Shown: piece by piece, positions 1 through 8,888 of the stretch
Layout: each line of letters begins with the position of its first letter
Numbering within the stretch: the first letter of the stretch is position 1
Source: Bacteroidales bacterium
GTDB taxonomy: Bacteria > Bacteroidota > Bacteroidia > Bacteroidales > UBA932
Assembly: GCA_017546125.1 (NCBI GenBank)
Contig: JAFYXO010000019.1
Coordinates: 25,581-89,580 of the forward strand
Length of the DNA stretch: 64,000 nt
Direction: 5' to 3'
Translations under genes and position numbers: made by a program
The notes under the pieces: model-generated
Told to the model about the DNA's origin: nothing
The model's database searches: none
Seen by the model: only the letters and a program-made list of their open reading frames with translations

Positions 1-1
1 G

Positions 2-1018
2 GGTACAGCGGTAAATGGTTATAGCGTCTACAGATACACCACCAAAGATGGTGAGACTCACGAGGTGGAATACAACAAATATGCAGGAGGTTTGAACTCT
101 CCTCCATCTCCGGGGCAGACTGCAGCGCTCTCATTTGAGCTGAAGAACAACCTTGAAGCGAAGATGGCTGATGACAAGGATACCACCGGAGTAGGCACCA
201 AGAAGATCAAACTTATCGACAACCTGAGTATCCGGGGCAGTTACAACTTCTTGGCGGAGCAATACAAACTCTCAACTTTGAGCGTCTCGGCCAACACCAC
301 AGTGATGGGTAAGATAGGTATCAGCGGAAATATGACATTGGACCCATATTCCATCAATGAGAGAGGACAAAGACAGGATGTATTCCAGGCTGTCCAGACA
401 AAAGGAAAGAGCCTGGCCAGGATAACCAATGCATCGGCATCACTCTCATGGAGTATCAGCGGAGAGGGAAAAATGGAGGGCAATGATGGTGCGGAGGCTG
501 CAAGACAGCAGGGTGGCGGAGCCTTTGGCTCACAAGGTGCAAATCAGAATAGTGGGGGTGCCGGGATTGTGACCAATACAGAGCAGATGTCCTACAACAA
601 AATATACTATCACCCATACACTGGTGAGTATATCCCCGGAGGATGGCTCTATTATTTGAATCCGGCTGTTCCATGGCAGGTGGGACTTAACCTGAACTAC
701 TCTTATTCGAAATCGTATTCGTACGCAAATGAACAACTTCAGACGAAGCATAACCATACACAAACATTGTCGGTCAACGGATCATTGTCTCTGACAAAAG
801 CATTTAACATCAGTTTCAATACCGGTCTTGACTTGACCAAGCTCAAACCAACCACTACCACATTCAACTTAACTTACGATTTGCACTGTTTCAATATCGC
901 TGTGATGTGGGTGCCTTTCGGACAGTGGGAGAGCTGGAGTTTCAGAATTGCAGCCAAGGCATCTGCACTTGCTGACTTGCTCCAATACAGAAAGTCTTCG
1001 TCTTACTGGGATAATTAG
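2..1018 (+). CDS. C-terminal part of an outer-membrane barrel protein, LptD-like (5' truncated by window)
   Basis: The frame is open from base 2, so the gene starts outside the window. The visible part is about 338 residues of alternating polar and aromatic strands, as in an outer-membrane beta-barrel (for example residues near LNLNYSYSKSYSYANEQ). It has a Gly/Gln/Asn-rich loop around 480-560 and ends in a strand-rich tail finishing SSYWDN. The tail motif WVPFGQWESWSFRIAAKA resembles the C-terminus of the Bacteroidota LptD-type LPS assembly proteins, and ridA is a common neighbour of that gene in the phylum as I remember it. LptD inserts lipopolysaccharide into the outer leaflet. The assignment is by resemblance. 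Another large barrel such as SprA is the alternative, but its known C-terminus looks different. Confidence 0.55.
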   Translation, partial: GTAVNGYSVYRYTTKDGETHEVEYNKYAGGLNSPPSPGQTAALSFELKNNLEAKMADDKDTTGVGTKKIKLIDNLSIRGSYNFLAEQYKLSTLSVSANTTVMGKIGISGNMTLDPYSINERGQRQDVFQAVQTKGKSLARITNASASLSWSISGEGKMEGNDGAEAARQQGGGAFGSQGANQNSGGAGIVTNTEQMSYNKIYYHPYTGEYIPGGWLYYLNPAVPWQVGLNLNYSYSKSYSYANEQLQTKHNHTQTLSVNGSLSLTKAFNISFNTGLDLTKLKPTTTTFNLTYDLHCFNIAVMWVPFGQWESWSFRIAAKASALADLLQYRKSSSYWDN

Positions 1019-1036
1019 TAACCAAAATTTAATATT

Positions 1037-1417
1037 ATGAGCAAAAGAGTTATTGCCAGTCCATTGGCACCTAAGGCTGTAGGACCTTACAGTCAAGCTG
1101 TAGAAGCAAATGGTACACTTTATGTATCAGGTCAATTACCAATTGATGCACAGACAGGAGAATTTCCTGAGGGTGGAGTGAAAGAGCAATTGGTTCAAAT
1201 TTTTAAAAACTTGCAATATATTCTGGAAGAGGCAGGATATAGCTTTGACAATGTGGTTAAAACCACTGTTTACTTGACAAATATGGGTGACTTCGCTACA
1301 CTTAACGAGGTTTATTCCCAATTCTACCGCGAGCCATACCCAGCAAGAGTAGCTTATGCAGTAGCTGCACTTCCTAAAGGGGCACTTGCAGAGGTAGATG
1401 TAATAGCAGTTAAATAA
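1037..1417 (+). CDS. ridA: RidA/YjgF enamine/imine deaminase
   Basis: 126 residues, the usual length of the family. RidA hydrolyses reactive 2-aminoacrylate and related imines released by PLP enzymes, giving ketoacid and ammonia, and acts in the cytosol as a trimer. Visible signatures are the N-terminal APKAVGPYSQAV block, SGQLP near residue 32, and the conserved substrate-binding arginine at residue 104 in YPARVAY. It follows the barrel gene by 18 bases and is followed by rho 28 bases later. Confidence is high. Confidence 0.96.
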   Translation: MSKRVIASPLAPKAVGPYSQAVEANGTLYVSGQLPIDAQTGEFPEGGVKEQLVQIFKNLQYILEEAGYSFDNVVKTTVYLTNMGDFATLNEVYSQFYREPYPARVAYAVAALPKGALAEVDVIAVK

Positions 1418-1445
1418 TTATTTTTTTAGTGTCTAAACCAAAACT

Positions 1446-3173
1446 ATGTACGGTATATTAGAACTTAATGGAAAGAGTTTTGAAGAGCTTGTTAAGATAG
1501 CGGAAGAGCTTCATATCAGAAGGGCTTCATCTATCGAGAAGGAGGATCTTATCTATAAGATTCTCGATGAGCAGGCTATTCAAAGCAAAGAGAATCCTCG
1601 TCCTAAAAGGGTTAGAACAAGGATAGTGAAAGAGGTTATACAGACCCCTAAAGAGGAGCCTGTACCGGTAGCGGAAGTGACACCTCCAGTGAAGAAAGAA
1701 GTTGAAGCCAAACCTAAAAGGGGTAAAGGGAGACCTCCCAAGAAGGAGACCAATGTAACTGAGACAGCTGCTGCACCAGCTGCTGCACCAGCACAAGCGC
1801 CAGCGCCAGCACCTGTAAAGGCTCAGCAACCAGAACCTGTGGCAGAACCTGCACCTAAGTCAGAGGAGAAGGAGGCACCACAACATAAAAAACGTGGCCG
1901 CCGTCCAAAGAATCAGAAACCAGAGAGTGCAGTTGAGGCACCAAAAGAGGAATCATCAGCAGAAGTTGTTGCCCCAGCGGAGCCATCTGCAGAGAAAGCA
2001 GAGAGAACTGACCGTCATCACGATCATCACAAGCACCATCCAAAAGTGGAGTTTGAGGGTATTGTGGAGGCTGTCGGTGTATTGGAGATCATGCCTGACG
2101 GTTATGGTTTCCTACGTTCATCAGACTATAACTACCTTAACTCTCCTGATGATATCTATGTGTCACAGTCTCAGATCAAACACTATGCATTGAAGACAGG
2201 TGATACCATCAAAGGTGAGATCCGTCCTCCAAAAGAGGGTGACAAATATTTCCCGCTTGTAAAGGTCAACAGTATCAATGGTCGTACACCTGAATTTATC
2301 AGAGACCGTGTTCCATTTGATTTCCTGACACCTCTCTTCCCTGAAGAGAAATTCAATATTACAGCAAATGGGCACAACAATATCTCTACCCGTGTAGTGG
2401 ATCTCTTTACCCCTATCGGAAAAGGCCAACGTGGTCTTATCGTTGCCCAGCCTAAAACAGGTAAGACAATGTTGTTGAAGGCTATTGCCAATGCTATTGC
2501 TGATAACCACCCGGAGGTTTATATGATAGTGCTCCTTATCGATGAGCGTCCTGAAGAGGTGACCGATATGGCCCGCAGTGTGAAGGCTGAGGTGGTGGCA
2601 TCAACTTTTGATGAGCCTGCAGAGAGACACGTGAAGGTGGCAAGTATCGTCCTTGAAAAAGCTAAGAGGATGGTGGAGTGCGGTCACGATGTGGTGATCC
2701 TTCTTGACTCAATTACCCGTCTGGCACGTGCTTTCAATACAGTTCAGCCAGCTTCCGGTAAGGTTCTTTCCGGTGGTGTGGATGCTAACGCCCTTCATAA
2801 ACCTAAGAGATTCTTCGGTGCTGCTCGTAATATAGAAAACGGAGGCTCTCTTACCATTTTGGCGACAGCTCTTACTGAGACAGGTTCGAAGATGGATGAG
2901 GTGATCTTTGAAGAGTTTAAAGGTACAGGTAATATGGAGTTGCAGCTTGACAGAAGATTGTCCAACAAGCGTATCTTCCCGGCTGTCGATGTTACACTCA
3001 GCAGTACGCGTCGTGATGACCTTCTTCTTGCCAAAGAGAAGATCAACCGCCTATGGATACTCCGTAACTACCTTGCCGATATGAATTGCGTTGAGGCTAT
3101 GGAGTTCATGAAGTCACGTCTGGAGAAGACAGAGACCAATGATGAGTTCCTCATCTCTATGAACGGAGAGTAA
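1446..3173 (+). CDS. rho: Transcription termination factor Rho with long disordered insert
   Basis: 575 residues against about 420 in E. coli. The N-terminal Rho domain (residues 1-45) is separated from the RNA-binding cold-shock fold (from about 215) by roughly 150 residues rich in Lys, Pro, Ala, Glu and Gln, including an Ala/Pro run and a His cluster (HHDHHKHH). The motor domain is intact: Walker A in [11 protein letters not shown] near residue 338, [10 protein letters not shown], Walker B in [13 protein letters not shown], and the R-loop [13 protein letters not shown]. Rho is a hexameric RNA-dependent ATPase that ends transcription. In Bacteroides thetaiotaomicron the corresponding disordered region is reported to drive Rho condensation, so this insert may do the same. 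Confidence 0.97.
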   Translation: MYGILELNGKSFEELVKIAEELHIRRASSIEKEDLIYKILDEQAIQSKENPRPKRVRTRIVKEVIQTPKEEPVPVAEVTPPVKKEVEAKPKRGKGRPPKKETNVTETAAAPAAAPAQAPAPAPVKAQQPEPVAEPAPKSEEKEAPQHKKRGRRPKNQKPESAVEAPKEESSAEVVAPAEPSAEKAERTDRHHDHHKHHPKVEFEGIVEAVGVLEIMPDGYGFLRSSDYNYLNSPDDIYVSQSQIKHYALKTGDTIKGEIRPPKEGDKYFPLVKVNSINGRTPEFIRDRVPFDFLTPLFPEEKFNITANGHNNISTRVVDLFTPIGKGQRGLIVAQPKTGKTMLLKAIANAIADNHPEVYMIVLLIDERPEEVTDMARSVKAEVVASTFDEPAERHVKVASIVLEKAKRMVECGHDVVILLDSITRLARAFNTVQPASGKVLSGGVDANALHKPKRFFGAARNIENGGSLTILATALTETGSKMDEVIFEEFKGTGNMELQLDRRLSNKRIFPAVDVTLSSTRRDDLLLAKEKINRLWILRNYLADMNCVEAMEFMKSRLEKTETNDEFLISMNGE

Positions 3174-3203
3174 TAATTTGATACCGGCCAGGTGGTGTAC
3201 AAC

Positions 3204-3321
3204 ATCAGATTAGGAGCAGTTATTTGAAGATAATACGCATTTCTGTGCCCGATCCCTCAATGACAAGAGGGACTGGGAGCACAAAGCCATTACGCAGTAA
3301 GAAAAGTGCTCCTAATCTGCT
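3204..3321 (+). ncRNA. Candidate 6S-like structured RNA
   Basis: Two arms, 3206-3218 and 3307-3319, are a perfect 13-bp inverted repeat (CAGATTAGGAGCA / TGCTCCTAATCTG). Inside is a second stem (TGTGC with GCACA, then CCCTC with GAGGG around an 8-base loop near 3276-3283). Between the stems lie two unpaired flanks that can each form a small hairpin, one of them TTACGCAGTAA. A closing stem, a central bubble and an apical stem are the architecture of 6S RNA, which binds RNA polymerase. A Bacteroidales motif of this kind (Bacteroidales-1) has been described as 6S-like. There is no ORF here and an intrinsic terminator follows. The strand is inferred, and a TTTG at 3177-3180 could be a -33 box but no clear -7 box follows. 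Confidence 0.45.
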
Positions 3322-3366
3322 AGAACTAACTGAGACACACCCGGAACATACGACCGTGAATACATA

Positions 3367-3405
3367 ATAAAAGAGGCTACCTGAAAAGGCAGCCTCTTAT
3401 TTTGT
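3367..3405. terminator. Bidirectional intrinsic terminator
   Basis: AAGAGGCT (3371-3378) pairs with AGCCTCTT (3391-3398), with two further GG/CC pairs inside. T-rich sequence follows on both strands. It can end the structured RNA on the plus strand and the ferredoxin gene on the minus strand. Confidence 0.75.
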
Positions 3406-3419
3406 GTGTGTAACTCTGA

Positions 3420-3590
3420 TTAGTTAGCGCTGATAGCACCTACAGGGCAAGCGTCAACACAAGTACCGCAATCTGCACAAAGAGAAGCGTCGATTGAGTA
3501 AACATCACCAGCTTGGATAGCACCTACAGGGCATTCTGATTGGCAAGAGCCACAAGCTGCACACAAATCAGGGTTAATTACGTGAGCCAT
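3420..3590 (-). CDS. Small 2x[4Fe-4S] ferredoxin
   Basis: 56 residues, read directly from the minus strand (MAHVINPDLCAACGSC at the N-terminus). It carries two complete Cys-x2-Cys-x2-Cys-x3-Cys-Pro motifs, CAACGSCQSECP and CADCGTCVDACP, so it should hold two [4Fe-4S] clusters of the clostridial 2Fd type. It is a cytosolic low-potential electron carrier for anaerobic oxidoreductases. It is monocistronic, with its own promoter and a terminator. The partner enzyme is not visible nearby. Confidence 0.95.
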   Translation of the reverse strand: MAHVINPDLCAACGSCQSECPVGAIQAGDVYSIDASLCADCGTCVDACPVGAISAN

Positions 3591-3632
3591 AATTTTAATT
3601 AATTAAAAAGTTAATAATTCTAGAATTCGGCG

Positions 3633-3664
3633 CAAATGTAATGCAAATGTACCGAACTAGCAAA
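3633..3664 (-). promoter_or_regulatory. Bacteroidota-type promoter of the ferredoxin gene
   Basis: On the minus strand: TTTG (3661-3664), 20 bases, TACATTTG (3633-3640). This matches the phylum's -33/-7 consensus with near-ideal spacing, 42 bases before the ATG. It abuts the stop codon of the M16 peptidase gene. Confidence 0.8.
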
Positions 3665-3667
3665 TTA

Positions 3668-6571
3668 TTAGTAGCCGAAAATCTCCTCTGTAGATACTTT
3701 CTTGATGGTTCCGTATTTTTTAAGACCTTTCAAATCAAGATCTTTGGCGTCACCCAAGATAGCGATAGAATATTTTCTGTTTTTTACCCACTCTTGCTGG
3801 AATTTCACGATGTCCTCCATGGTGTAGCCCTGAACTTTCTCGAAGATATCTTTGTTGATATCGTAGTTGAGGCCAAGGTCACGCATCCTGATGTATCTGC
3901 TCAGGACATCTGATTTTACCACTCTGGTGGTTCTGATATTTGCAAGGAGTGACTCTTTGGCGATATCAAATGCGTTGTCGGATTGTGGCATATCGTTGAT
4001 GATCTCGTCGAAAGCCTCAAGTGCGTCGATCATCTTATCGTTCTGGGTGGCGATGAACATGTTGTAGTTGTATGTTTTGCCAACTTTAGAAGGTGATGAC
4101 AATGATGCACCGGCTGAGTATGCAAGACCTCTGGCCTCTCTCATCTCCTGGAATACGATGGCGTTCATGCCACCACCGAAGTATGAGTTGTAAAGGGCGA
4201 TGATAGGGGCATTTGCTGCGTTGTACTCTTCACCTCTATTAGAGTAGCCTGCTAGGTAGATCTGTTTGGCATCGTAAGGGGCGATGATCACCTCATTTTT
4301 GGTGATCTCTCTCTCCTTGAATGAATCGTTCTTAACGATAGTGGTCAACTTCTCAGGAACATTGTGGAGTTCTGCAATGGTGGCCACAATCTCCTCTTGG
4401 GTCATAGGTCCATAGTAAAGTATTTCGTGCTCGTATGAGTTCAAGGCGTGGATTCTGTCAAGAAGTGCCTCATCCTTAAGACCTTTTATCTCATTGTTTG
4501 AGAGATTGTTGGTAGATGGAGAGTTAGGACCGTAGGTGTTGTATGCTCTCAACTGATTGAAGTTCGCACTCTGGTTGAGTTTGTTGTTCTGGCGTCTCTT
4601 GAGTATGTCAGCTTTAAGTCCTTGAAGAGCTACAGGATTTGCCTGAGCATCTGCAAGAAGTGACTCTAAAAGGGTAACAGCCTCTTTCATGTTCTCGCCA
4701 AGGCCAGAGACTACTACTTGTGTCTTTTCGGCACTTGTGTACACACCGTATGAGCAGGCAAGGCCGTAGAAAGCTGTTTTGATCTGCTCAGGGGTCATAG
4801 TGCTGGTGCCAAGATAGTCAAGGTATTGTGTTGCTGTGCCAAGACATTTGTCCTCATTGTTACCCATATCAAACTGATAGATGAGGGTGAAGATGTCGTT
4901 GGTGGTGTTCTGTTTGTAGAGGACAGGGATATTGCTCTTGGCTGTAAGGATAGACATATCTTTCTCGAAGTCCACAAATACTGGCTCGATAGGGGCTACC
5001 ACTGAAGCCTGGATCTCACGAAGGAATGCACTTGATGTGTCCCTGTTCATGAAGATAGGGGTGATGGCAGGTTTTGCTATCTTTAGCTCATTGGGGTCTT
5101 TCTTCTGAATCTTGTTGATTACAGTGTAGTTGTCTCCGAAATATTCGTTGGCATATGCTACGATATCCTCTTTGGTAATCTTTGATATATTGTCTACCTG
5201 GTTGATGAATCTCTCCCATGATACTTCATTGATGAAGCAGTTTACGAAAGAGTCTGTGCGGCCGTAGCTGCTTTCAAGATATTCTACCTGGCTTAGCTTA
5301 AAGTTGTTTACGATGGCTTTTAGAATGTCGTCATCAAAGTTTCCTTTTTTGAGGTTCTCCACCTCGGCAAGGATAATCTCTTTAACCTCTTCAAGTGACT
5401 GACCCTGTTTTGGACGGGCCTGGATGAGGAATACTGAGTAGTCTGCCTGTGCGTAGTTGCCACCGAAAGCACTCAATACTTTCTGCTGCTGGTTTACATT
5501 GAGGTCGATAAGGCCGGCCTGACCATTGTTCATTACTTGGCTGATAACTTCAAGTTTGTCGCTGCTTGGATCTTTGATACCAGGGAATCTCCATGCAAGT
5601 GTTACACTTGGTGACTCAAGACCATATACCTCTTTAACGATAGGCTCGGTGATAGGTGCTTCAGGCTCAAACTCCATCTTCTTGAGGTTAGGGTTGGCTT
5701 TCAACTGGCCGAAATACTGGTCGATGATCTTGATGGTCTTGTCAGGATCGAAATCACCGGACATACAGATGGCGATGTTGTTGGCCACGTACCACTCTTT
5801 ATAGTAGTTTTTGATATTGGTGATAGATGGGTTCTTGAGGTGCTGTTGGGTTCCAAGAACTGTCTGGGTTCCGTAAGGGTGGTTCTTGAAGAGTGCAGAG
5901 AACATCTGTTCGTAGATCTTGCGAGAGTCCTGTGTAAGGGACATGTTTTTCTCTTCGTATACAGTCTCAAGCTCAGTGTGGAAACCGCGGATAACATTGT
6001 TTGCGAAGCGGTCAGCCTGGATTTTTGCCCAGTTCTCGATCTGGTTTGAAGGGATGTTTTCAGTGTAGACTGTCATGTCATAGCCGGTGTATGCGTTGGT
6101 ACCGTCAGCACCGATGGCAGCCATAAGTTTGTCATACTCGTTAGGGATGGCATATTTTGAAGCCTCATATGACAAAGAGTCAATCACTCTGTAGATGGCA
6201 GTCCTTTCATCTTCATCGGTAGTCTTTCGGTAGATCTCAAATTGTGCCTCGATAGCATCAAGAAGAGGTTTCTCCATCTCATAGTTTTGGGTACCGAAAG
6301 ACTCTGTACCTTTGAACATAAGGTGCTCGAAATAGTGGGCAAGACCGGTAGTCTCGCTAGGGTCATTTTTACCACCAACCTTCACTGCGATGTGAGCGTC
6401 AATTCTTGGCTCATCTTTTGTAACACTCATATAAACTTTGAGACCGTTGTCCAAAGTGTATATTCTGGTGTTGGTTGGGTCGTTGGGAACTGTTTCATAT
6501 TTGTACTGGCTACAAGAAACAGTAAAAACTAGTAGAAGGGCGTATAGCCCGAATTTTAAGATACGGTTCAT
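3668..6571 (-). CDS. M16 (pitrilysin-type) zinc protease lipoprotein
   Basis: 967 residues. It begins with a lipoprotein signal peptide (lipobox VSC, Cys20), so it should be anchored in the envelope. The inverted zinc-binding motif HYFEH is at residues 79-83 with ETVYEE further on as the third ligand region. The C-terminal half is a second M16 pair without the zinc motif but with the conserved R/Y-type segment EMREARGLAYSAG, typical of the long two-unit M16 enzymes. It likely degrades peptides in the periplasm or at the surface. The gene stands alone, divergent from the DUF1573 gene. Confidence 0.93.
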   Translation of the reverse strand: MNRILKFGLYALLLVFTVSCSQYKYETVPNDPTNTRIYTLDNGLKVYMSVTKDEPRIDAHIAVKVGGKNDPSETTGLAHYFEHLMFKGTESFGTQNYEMEKPLLDAIEAQFEIYRKTTDEDERTAIYRVIDSLSYEASKYAIPNEYDKLMAAIGADGTNAYTGYDMTVYTENIPSNQIENWAKIQADRFANNVIRGFHTELETVYEEKNMSLTQDSRKIYEQMFSALFKNHPYGTQTVLGTQQHLKNPSITNIKNYYKEWYVANNIAICMSGDFDPDKTIKIIDQYFGQLKANPNLKKMEFEPEAPITEPIVKEVYGLESPSVTLAWRFPGIKDPSSDKLEVISQVMNNGQAGLIDLNVNQQQKVLSAFGGNYAQADYSVFLIQARPKQGQSLEEVKEIILAEVENLKKGNFDDDILKAIVNNFKLSQVEYLESSYGRTDSFVNCFINEVSWERFINQVDNISKITKEDIVAYANEYFGDNYTVINKIQKKDPNELKIAKPAITPIFMNRDTSSAFLREIQASVVAPIEPVFVDFEKDMSILTAKSNIPVLYKQNTTNDIFTLIYQFDMGNNEDKCLGTATQYLDYLGTSTMTPEQIKTAFYGLACSYGVYTSAEKTQVVVSGLGENMKEAVTLLESLLADAQANPVALQGLKADILKRRQNNKLNQSANFNQLRAYNTYGPNSPSTNNLSNNEIKGLKDEALLDRIHALNSYEHEILYYGPMTQEEIVATIAELHNVPEKLTTIVKNDSFKEREITKNEVIIAPYDAKQIYLAGYSNRGEEYNAANAPIIALYNSYFGGGMNAIVFQEMREARGLAYSAGASLSSPSKVGKTYNYNMFIATQNDKMIDALEAFDEIINDMPQSDNAFDIAKESLLANIRTTRVVKSDVLSRYIRMRDLGLNYDINKDIFEKVQGYTMEDIVKFQQEWVKNRKYSIAILGDAKDLDLKGLKKYGTIKKVSTEEIFGY

Positions 6572-6593
6572 ATTGAGTTTAATTTATTTGGCA

Positions 6594-6620
6594 CAAAAGT
6601 AATATTATTTCGTATTTTTT
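6594..6620. promoter_or_regulatory. Divergent promoter region, M16 peptidase / DUF1573
   Basis: The minus strand has TACTTTTG (6594-6601), a full -7 match, for the peptidase. The plus strand has TATTTTTT (6613-6620), one base off the consensus, for the DUF1573 gene. The boxes are back-to-back with 11 bases between them. No clear TTTG -33 box is present for either. Confidence 0.5.
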
Positions 6621-6640
6621 ACCGAAATTTGGAGGTTGTT

Positions 6641-7738
6641 ATGAGAAATTTTGCAGAAAAATTAATTTTAGTGGTTATTGTGCTGATTTTCAGCGCAAAC
6701 TTTGCTTTTGCCCAAAATGAGTTCGGTGGTGTGGTCAAATTTGACAAGACCATTCACGATTTTGGTGATATCCTTATAACAGATGGTGAGCAGAAGTGTA
6801 AATTTACCTATACAAATATCTCAGACAAACCTATCGTGGTGCATAAGGTTATCAGCTCTTGTGGCTGTACTGAGCCCACTTGGGACAAAAAGCCGCTCAG
6901 ACCGGGTGAGAAAGGGGTGATAAATGTCTCTTTCAAGAATGATCAGGGCCCTTATCCCTTTGATAAAGGCATTACTGTATATGTGTCGGATGTATACAAG
7001 CCTGTGGTGCTGAGAATCAGGGGTGTGGTTCACAACAAGAAGAAGAGCCTCGATGAGATGTTCCCCGAGAAATTTGGCGTGGTGGGTTTCAAATCAAAAG
7101 TTTTGAGCCTTGGGCAGATAGAGCAAGGGATGGCGAGAAATGAGTCTGTGGAGATAGCAAACTTCTCTTCGAAGGAGGTGACCGTCACTTTTGCAGAGGT
7201 TACCCCCGGACTTTTCTTGAGCCCTGCCAAAATAACCATCCCTGCAAAAGGGAAAGGTGAATTGGTTTATGTGGTGGATACCAAGAAGACCAAAGAGCAA
7301 TGTTGGGGCAAGACCCCATTCAGTGCTAAGGTGGTGGTCAATGGAAAAGTGCAGAGCGGGCATCTGGAGGTGGAGACCCTGATCAAGGAGAACTTCTCCG
7401 CTTATTCGGAGAGTCAGCTTAAGGTGGCTGCCCTTCCAAAATTTGTGACCTCGTCACTTTCATTCGGCAAATGCAAGTCGGGAGAGGTGAAGAAGATGGA
7501 GTTTACCTTTACCAATATGGGAAAGGAGACTATGAAGATATATAAGATGGATTCGAGTGAGGAGGGTTGTACCTTCAAATACCCTAGTGAGGTGGCTCCG
7601 GGTGCAAAGGGTAAGATAGAGGTCTCTGTCGATACCTCAAAAGCAAAAGGTGAGGTGCTCTATGTGGTCTCAGTGATCTCAAATGCCCCCACAAGACCAA
7701 TTATCAACTTATTCATTACAGGAGAAATAGAAAACTAA
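6641..7738 (+). CDS. DUF1573-containing exported protein
   Basis: 365 residues from the ATG at 6641, which has GGAGG five bases upstream. A longer TTG start at 6629 would place that Shine-Dalgarno inside the gene. A signal peptide (hydrophobic core, cleavage near AFAQ) is followed by an N-terminal DUF1573 domain (HDFGDI, then SSCGCTEPTWDKKPLRPGEKG), a middle Ig-like domain, and a second DUF1573-like domain near residue 275 (LSFGKCKSGEVKKMEF). These are ASPM/SPD-2/Hydin-like beta-sandwich folds of unknown function in the Bacteroidota periplasm. It is followed after 6 bases by meaB. Confidence 0.88.
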   Translation: MRNFAEKLILVVIVLIFSANFAFAQNEFGGVVKFDKTIHDFGDILITDGEQKCKFTYTNISDKPIVVHKVISSCGCTEPTWDKKPLRPGEKGVINVSFKNDQGPYPFDKGITVYVSDVYKPVVLRIRGVVHNKKKSLDEMFPEKFGVVGFKSKVLSLGQIEQGMARNESVEIANFSSKEVTVTFAEVTPGLFLSPAKITIPAKGKGELVYVVDTKKTKEQCWGKTPFSAKVVVNGKVQSGHLEVETLIKENFSAYSESQLKVAALPKFVTSSLSFGKCKSGEVKKMEFTFTNMGKETMKIYKMDSSEEGCTFKYPSEVAPGAKGKIEVSVDTSKAKGEVLYVVSVISNAPTRPIINLFITGEIEN

Positions 7739-7744
7739 ATAACT

Positions 7745-8881
7745 ATGGACAACAGCAAACATCAAGGTGACTTCTTCGAGGAGTACCATAATGAAGATAC
7801 AGCTTTAGTGGTAAATGACGGTGTGGAGCAGCCACCCGTGGTCAATCCCTATATCAAGAATTTCTTCAAGAACAAGAGAAAATCTATCCTCACTGTGGAG
7901 GAGTATATGGATGGAATTGTAAAGGGTGACACTGTGATTCTGAGTAAGGCGATAACCCTTATAGAGAGTTCGCTGCCAGAACACAGAACGATGGCACGTG
8001 AGATTATCACACGCTGTCAGGAGCTCTCTTCTGCCAACCAGTCGATGAGAATCGGTATTACAGGTGTGCCCGGAGCGGGTAAAAGTACCTTTATCGAATC
8101 TTTCGGCAATCTGGTGACAGAGAGGGGACATAAATTGGCTGTATTGGCTATCGACCCAAGTAGTGAGAAGAGTAAGGGTAGTATCCTTGGTGACAAGACC
8201 AGAATGGAGACACTTTGCAATAACCCTAAGGCCTTCATTCGCCCCAGCCCAAGTGCCGGTTCACTGGGTGGTGTAGCCCGTAAGACACGTGAGACAGTCC
8301 TTCTATGTGAGACTGCCGGCTACGATGTGGTGTTCATTGAGACAGTGGGTGTGGGTCAGTCAGAGACTGCTGTGCACTCCATGAGTGACTTCTTCCTTCT
8401 CCTTATGCTTTCAGGTGCCGGTGATGACCTTCAAGGTATCAAGAGGGGTATTATGGAGATGTCGGATCTTATTGCCATCACCAAAGCTGATGGCAACAAT
8501 GTGGATAAGGCCAATATGGCACGTGCCCTATATGCCAATGCTCTCCACTTGTTCCCACCGACAGAGTCCACCTGGGTGCCTACAGCACTCACCTCTTCAT
8601 CCCTTGAGAAGAAGGGTCTGGACGAGATTTGGGCCAAGATAGAGGAATATTTCGCCCTTGTGAAGGGTAACGGATATTATCAGAAGCGTCGTCGTGAGCA
8701 GGCGAGATTCTGGATGTATGAGAGTATAAATGAGTCTCTTAAGGAGATGTTCTATGAGAATCCTGTCATAGAGAAGATCATTACCCAGTATGAGGACAGT
8801 GTGTTGGAGGGTAAGATGGACTCTTTCGCTGCTGCAGGTGAGTTGCTTGAGAGATATAACGAAAGGGATATCAGAAATTAG
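7745..8881 (+). CDS. meaB: Methylmalonyl-CoA mutase-associated GTPase MeaB
   Basis: 378 residues. The G3E-type P-loop is in GITGVPGAGKST near residue 110, with the switch region in IDPSSEKSKGSILGDKTRM, the IETVGVGQSE block, and base recognition in ITKADG. MeaB/ArgK guards and reloads adenosylcobalamin in methylmalonyl-CoA mutase, part of the succinate-propionate route of Bacteroidales. The mutase genes are not in the window. It forms an apparent operon with the genes on either side (gaps of 6 and 7 bases). Confidence 0.96.
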   Translation: MDNSKHQGDFFEEYHNEDTALVVNDGVEQPPVVNPYIKNFFKNKRKSILTVEEYMDGIVKGDTVILSKAITLIESSLPEHRTMAREIITRCQELSSANQSMRIGITGVPGAGKSTFIESFGNLVTERGHKLAVLAIDPSSEKSKGSILGDKTRMETLCNNPKAFIRPSPSAGSLGGVARKTRETVLLCETAGYDVVFIETVGVGQSETAVHSMSDFFLLLMLSGAGDDLQGIKRGIMEMSDLIAITKADGNNVDKANMARALYANALHLFPPTESTWVPTALTSSSLEKKGLDEIWAKIEEYFALVKGNGYYQKRRREQARFWMYESINESLKEMFYENPVIEKIITQYEDSVLEGKMDSFAAAGELLERYNERDIRN

Positions 8882-8888
8882 TTAGGGG

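Noticed and set aside
2..1018. SprA (type IX secretion translocon) for the first gene
   Set aside because: The C-terminal strand and the ridA neighbour fit an LptD-like barrel better, though the N-terminus that would decide is outside the window.
1894..2193. Plus-strand ORF inside rho
   Set aside because: It is a shadow frame of the low-complexity Rho insert.
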